Part shown: positions 60,624 to 64,000 of the stretch, in pieces
Numbering within the stretch: position 1 is the stretch's first letter
How the letters are laid out: every line of letters begins with the position of its first letter
The notes under the pieces: model-generated
Told to the model about the DNA's origin: nothing
What the model saw: only the letters and a program-made list of their open reading frames with translations
Databases searched by the model: none
NCBI RefSeq assembly: GCF_000519305.1
Contig: NZ_JAFG01000010.1
Coordinates: 62,001 to 126,000 of the forward strand
Source: Mesorhizobium ciceri WSM4083
GTDB lineage: Bacteria > Pseudomonadota > Alphaproteobacteria > Rhizobiales > Rhizobiaceae
Direction of reading: 5' to 3'
Length of the DNA: 64,000 nucleotides
Program-made: the position numbers and the translations under genes

Positions 60624-61894
60624 CCGAAATGGCCTGGATCAGCTCCGCGATCAGCGCCGCCCGCCCGCAGGCGATGGGCGCGCTGCTGCGTTATTTCCGC
60701 GATCTCGATACGGCGGAGGAAGCTTTCCAGGACGCGTGCCTCAGGGCCATCAAGAACTGGCCGCAGAACGGGCCGCCGCGCGACCCGGCGGCCTGGCTGA
60801 TCTTCGTCGGCCGCAACAGCGGCATCGATGCGGTGCGCAAGCGCGCCAAGCAGGCGCCGATGCCGGAGGAAAACCAGGTTTCCGATCTGGAGGACGCCGA
60901 GAGCGATATCGCCGAGCGGCTGGACGGGGCGCACTACCGCGACGACATATTGCGGCTGCTGTTCATCTGCTGCCATCCCGACCTGCCGGCAACGCAGCAG
61001 ATCGCGGTGGCGCTGCGCATTGTCTCGGGTCTCACGGTCAAGCAGATCGCGCGCGCCTTCCTGGTTGGCGAAAGCGCCATGGAGCAGCGCATCACCCGCG
61101 CCAAGGCGCGCATTGCGGACGCCGGCGTGCCGTTCGAGACGCCGGGCGCGGTCGAGCGGTCGGAACGGCTCGCCGCCGTCGCCGCCATGGTCTACCTGGT
61201 CTTCAACGAGGGCTATTCGACCAACAGCGGCGAGGCGCCGGCCCGCGCGCCGCTGTGCGAGGAGGCGATCCGGCTGGCACGGCTGTTGCTGCGGCTGTTC
61301 CAGACCGAGCCGGAGATCATGGGGCTAACGGCGCTGCTGCTTCTGCAGCATGCGCGCGCACCGGCCCGTTTCGACGAAAGCGGCGAGATCGTGCTGCTCG
61401 AAGACCAGGATCGCAGCCTGTGGAGCCGCAAGATGATCGATGAGGGGCTGGCACTGGTCGACAAGGCGCTGCGCCATCGCAAGCCCGGCCCTTACCAGGT
61501 GCAAGCGGCGATTGCCGCGCTGCATGCGCGGGCCGAAAAGGCCGAGGATACCGACTGGAACGAGATCGACCTGCTCTACCGCTTGCTGGAGCAAATGCAG
61601 CCGTCGCCGGTGGTCACGCTCAACCGGGCCGTCGCGGTGTCGAAGGTGCGTGGACCGGCAGAGGCGCTGGCCATGATCGAGCCGCTGGAAGAACGGCTTT
61701 CGGGCTATTTCCATTTTTTCGGCCTCAAGGGCGGCCTCTTGATGCAGCTCGACCGGGGCGACGAGGCGCGTGTCGCCTTCGACCGCGCCATCGCGCTTGC
61801 CAACACGGCAGCGGAAGCCGCTCATATCCGCATGCATATCGACCGGCTGATGAAGGACGGTGCTGTGCGCAGCCCGGCACAGAAGGCCCGCTGA
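60620..61894 (+). CDS. ECF42-type RNA polymerase sigma factor with C-terminal TPR-like extension
   Basis: 424 residues. Sigma region 2 (AMGALLRYFRDLDTAEEAFQ; AAWLIFVGRNSGIDAVRKR), region 4 (VALRIVSGLTVKQIARAFLV; SAMEQRITRAKARIADAGV), then about 230 residues of helical repeats (TALLLLQHARAPARFDESGE; PYQVQAAIAALHARAEKAED; LNRAVAVSKVRGPAEALAMI). This long extension and the linked DGPF gene define the ECF42 group, in which no anti-sigma factor is usually found and the extension is thought to control activity. Target genes unknown. Confidence 0.9.
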   Translation: MTEMAWISSAISAARPQAMGALLRYFRDLDTAEEAFQDACLRAIKNWPQNGPPRDPAAWLIFVGRNSGIDAVRKRAKQAPMPEENQVSDLEDAESDIAERLDGAHYRDDILRLLFICCHPDLPATQQIAVALRIVSGLTVKQIARAFLVGESAMEQRITRAKARIADAGVPFETPGAVERSERLAAVAAMVYLVFNEGYSTNSGEAPARAPLCEEAIRLARLLLRLFQTEPEIMGLTALLLLQHARAPARFDESGEIVLLEDQDRSLWSRKMIDEGLALVDKALRHRKPGPYQVQAAIAALHARAEKAEDTDWNEIDLLYRLLEQMQPSPVVTLNRAVAVSKVRGPAEALAMIEPLEERLSGYFHFFGLKGGLLMQLDRGDEARVAFDRAIALANTAAEAAHIRMHIDRLMKDGAVRSPAQKAR

Positions 61895-62078
61895 GCCTCA
61901 TTTGTCCGTCTGGCTCAATCGTGTCGTCCCGCCTTGGACCATGCCGGGGTGGCGATTTTTCCCTGAAACGAGTAATGCCACGCCATGACCGTGCCTGAAG
62001 TGCCTATTGGCACGCGGGCGACATGGCGCAAGGCTCGACCCGGTGCCATATGAGCGACGGAATCTGAAAGGGACAAGA

Positions 62079-63593
62079 ATGACGATAGGCAAGGAAACGA
62101 CCGAACTGCTGGCGAAACTGGGTGTGGCCAAGGAGGCGCTCGTCGGCGGCGACCTGATCGTGCGCAGCCCGGTGACGGGCGAGCAGATCGCGGCGCTGAA
62201 GACGATCTCGCCGGCTGACGCGGCCAAGGTGATCGATGCCGCGCACAAGGCCTTCCAGGCCTGGCGCATGGTGCCGGGCCCGCGGCGTGGCGAACTGGTG
62301 CGGCTGCTCGGCGAGGAACTGCGCGCGCACAAGGCCGAGCTTGGCCGGCTGGTCTCGATCGAGGTCGGCAAGATCCCGTCCGAGGGGCTCGGCGAAGTGC
62401 AGGAGATGATCGACATCTGCGATTTCGCCGTAGGCCTCTCCCGGCAATTGTACGGCCTGACCATCGCCACCGAACGCCCGGGCCATCGGATGATGGAAAC
62501 CTGGCATCCGCTCGGCGTCGTCGGCGTCATTTCCGCCTTCAATTTCCCGGTCGCGGTGTGGTCGTGGAATGCCGCCTTGGCGCTGGTCTGCGGCGACGCG
62601 GTGGTGTGGAAGCCGTCGGAAAAGACGCCGCTGACCGCACTTGCCTGCGAGGCCATCTTCAAGCGTGCGGTCAAGCGCTTCGGCGCTGACGCTCCCGATG
62701 GCCTGGCGCCGGTGCTGATCGGCGACCGCGCAGTCGGCGAGATCCTGGTCGATCACCCCAAAGTGCCGCTGGTTTCGGCGACCGGCTCGACCCGCATGGG
62801 CCGCGACGTCGGCCCGCGGCTGGCCAAGCGTTTTGCGCGCGCTGTGCTGGAGCTCGGCGGCAACAATGCCGGCATCGTCTGCCCGACCGCCGATCTCGAC
62901 ATGGCGCTGCGCGCGATTGCCTTTGGAGCGATGGGCACGGCCGGCCAGCGCTGCACGACGCTGCGGCGCCTGTTCGTGCATGACAGCGTCTACGACGCCT
63001 TGGTTCCGCGCCTCAAGAAGGCCTACGAGAGTGTGTCTGTGGGCAATCCGCTGGAGACCTCCTCGCTGGTCGGGCCACTGATCGACAAGGCGGCCTTCGA
63101 CGCCATGCAAAAGGCGCTGAAGGAAGCCGCCGCCCATGGCGGCAAGGTGACCGGCGGCACGCGGGTCGAGAACGGCCATCCGGATGCATACTACGTGCAC
63201 CCGGCGCTGGTCGAAATGCCAAGCCAGGTTTCCCCGGTGACGGAAGAGACCTTCGCACCGATCCTCTATGTGATGAAATATTCGGATTTCGACGCCGTGC
63301 TCGACGAGCACAATGCCGTGGGGGCGGGCCTGTCGTCGTCCATCTTCACCCGGGACCTGCAGGAATCCGAGCGTTTCCTGGGGGTCGACGGATCGGATTG
63401 CGGCATTGCCAATGTCAACATCGGAACCTCGGGCGCCGAGATCGGCGGTGCCTTTGGCGGCGAAAAGGAAACCGGCGGCGGCCGCGAGAGCGGCTCCGAC
63501 GCATGGAAGGCCTATATGCGGCGCGCCACCAACACGGTGAACTATTCCAAGGCGCTGCCGCTCGCCCAGGGCGTGTCGTTCGACATCGACTGA
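62079..63593 (+). CDS. ALDH7-type aldehyde dehydrogenase (probable aminoadipate semialdehyde/P6C dehydrogenase)
   Basis: 504 residues. NAD-binding and catalytic residues: FNFPVAVWSWN (N155), KPSEKTPLTA (K178), general base E258 in LELGGNN, nucleophile C292 in AGQRCTTLRRL, and the ending FGGEKETGGGRESGSDAWK that marks the ALDH7/antiquitin group. Members oxidise alpha-aminoadipate semialdehyde in lysine breakdown, or related semialdehydes. Start ATG 62079 with AAAGGG just upstream. Substrate inferred from family. Confidence 0.88.
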   Translation: MTIGKETTELLAKLGVAKEALVGGDLIVRSPVTGEQIAALKTISPADAAKVIDAAHKAFQAWRMVPGPRRGELVRLLGEELRAHKAELGRLVSIEVGKIPSEGLGEVQEMIDICDFAVGLSRQLYGLTIATERPGHRMMETWHPLGVVGVISAFNFPVAVWSWNAALALVCGDAVVWKPSEKTPLTALACEAIFKRAVKRFGADAPDGLAPVLIGDRAVGEILVDHPKVPLVSATGSTRMGRDVGPRLAKRFARAVLELGGNNAGIVCPTADLDMALRAIAFGAMGTAGQRCTTLRRLFVHDSVYDALVPRLKKAYESVSVGNPLETSSLVGPLIDKAAFDAMQKALKEAAAHGGKVTGGTRVENGHPDAYYVHPALVEMPSQVSPVTEETFAPILYVMKYSDFDAVLDEHNAVGAGLSSSIFTRDLQESERFLGVDGSDCGIANVNIGTSGAEIGGAFGGEKETGGGRESGSDAWKAYMRRATNTVNYSKALPLAQGVSFDID

Positions 63594-63608
63594 AGGGCTC
63601 GCTAGCTT

Positions 63609-63632
63609 GGGCATCCCCGCAGGGGGATGCCC
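63609..63632. terminator. Hairpin between convergent genes
   Basis: GGGCATCCCC / GGGGATGCCC, a perfect 10-bp stem with a four-base loop, 16 bases after the aldehyde dehydrogenase stop and just before the end of the convergent gene. No T tract, but the site suits a two-way terminator. Confidence 0.5.
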
Positions 63633-63637
63633 ACCGG

Positions 63638-63994
63638 TCAGCTGCCTGCCGGGGAGTCAAAGGCCTTGACGAACGCTGCATCGATGATAGCCAGCTTGAC
63701 GGCCTGGGCGGTCATGTACTCCCGGTAGAAATCACCCGACACCCACATCACCGAATTGCCGCGCTGGCCAAGCCAGCCAACGCTGCCGAGGTCTTCGGCA
63801 TCCCGCAGTTTGCGTGCCAGGTGGGTTCGCGACAGCTTGAGCCATTTGGCGAAATCGCCGATCGAGACGACGCCGGTCGGTATTTCAGCCAGGCCGGCAT
63901 GGTCGGGATCGACGCCCGATATCAGCCAGTCCATGACGACGCCGCCATTGTCGAGCCAGGTGAACAGCGAAAAGGTCTGCTTGGGCTCGCGCAC
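63638..63994 (-). CDS. Probable winged-helix DNA-binding protein (5' part beyond window)
   Basis: Only the last 118 or so codons are visible; the frame is open to the right edge and the first visible start is a GTG, so the gene is probably cut. VVSIGDFAKWLKLSRTHLAR followed by KLRDAEDLGSVGWLGQRGNS reads like a helix-turn-helix with a wing. The C-terminal helix is YMTAQAVKLAIIDAAFVKAF. Family not recognised; a transcription regulator is the best guess. Convergent with the aldehyde dehydrogenase. Confidence 0.55.
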   Translation of the reverse strand: MREPKQTFSLFTWLDNGGVVMDWLISGVDPDHAGLAEIPTGVVSIGDFAKWLKLSRTHLARKLRDAEDLGSVGWLGQRGNSVMWVSGDFYREYMTAQAVKLAIIDAAFVKAFDSPAGS

Positions 63995-64000
63995 GGGGCT

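Noticed and set aside
52120..61894. An Anbu proteasome-like peptidase gene expected beside the ATP-grasp/alpha-E locus
   Set aside because: All frames around the locus were read and none shows an N-terminal nucleophile hydrolase pattern; the neighbours are a topoisomerase, a DGPF protein and a sigma factor.
62004..63614. Minus-strand frame of 536 codons opposite the aldehyde dehydrogenase
   Set aside because: Antisense of a gene with intact catalytic residues; no protein features of its own.
63609..63632. The 10-bp hairpin as an attachment or recombination site
   Set aside because: No integrase, tRNA gene or matching repeat is in the window; a terminator between convergent genes explains it.
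1..64000. tRNA, rRNA, CRISPR, insertion sequence or prophage genes
   Set aside because: None was recognised on either strand by reading; spaced direct repeats, transposase motifs and cloverleaf-like segments were not seen.

Overview
The window looks like chromosome from an alphaproteobacterium of the Rhizobiales, most probably Mesorhizobium or a close relative. The evidence is the high GC content, the rhizobial-type motility set (VisN/VisR, Rem/FtcR, MotC, MotE, FlbT, FlaF, DUF1217, two short flagellins) and gene order resembling that of Sinorhizobium meliloti. No rRNA, tRNA, insertion sequence, phage gene or CRISPR array was seen.

Layout. 1-3432: a chloride-channel-family protein (cut by the left edge) convergent with an MFS exporter. 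3663-29876, nearly all on the minus strand: flagellar genes in blocks: fliF, a FliH-like gene, motB, motC, fliK, a lytic transglycosylase, rem; then flgE, flgK, flgL, flaF, flbT, flgD, fliQ; two flagellins with their own 5' stem-loops and terminators; and DUF1217, flgF, fliI, a membrane protein of unknown function, flgB, flgC, fliE, flgG, flgA, flgI, motE, flgH, fliL, fliP. 30023-34861, plus strand: motA, fliM, fliN, fliG, flhB and a small unknown gene coupled to flhB. 34896-36373, minus strand: the master regulators visN and visR. flhA, fliR, fliJ and flgJ are not in the window; a dedicated lytic transglycosylase probably stands in for the FlgJ muramidase.

36926-47073 looks like a functional unit for uptake and hydrolysis of acylated polyamines or similar amides: an acetylpolyamine-deacetylase-like enzyme, a TetR regulator, a YtcJ-type amidohydrolase, a four-gene PotABCD-type ABC transporter and two tandem NylB-like serine hydrolases. 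It is followed by tex, a palindromic repeat element, a LysR/glutaryl-CoA dehydrogenase divergent pair, and then the most intriguing system in the window (52232-58959): a DUF2126/transglutaminase protein, a circularly permuted ATP-grasp/alpha-E protein and a second transglutaminase. This architecture has been predicted to make and trim peptide-like amide linkages, but its product is not established as far as I know. The right end carries a type IB topoisomerase, a DGPF-protein/ECF sigma factor pair, an ALDH7-type aldehyde dehydrogenase and the 3' part of a putative winged-helix gene.

The motility genes form a coherent circuit. VisN/VisR would activate rem, Rem the flagellar operons, and FlbT/FlaF flagellin expression. 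Many neighbours overlap by ATGA or similar junctions, implying translational coupling. All functional calls rest on reading the sequence and family knowledge; no database search was run.
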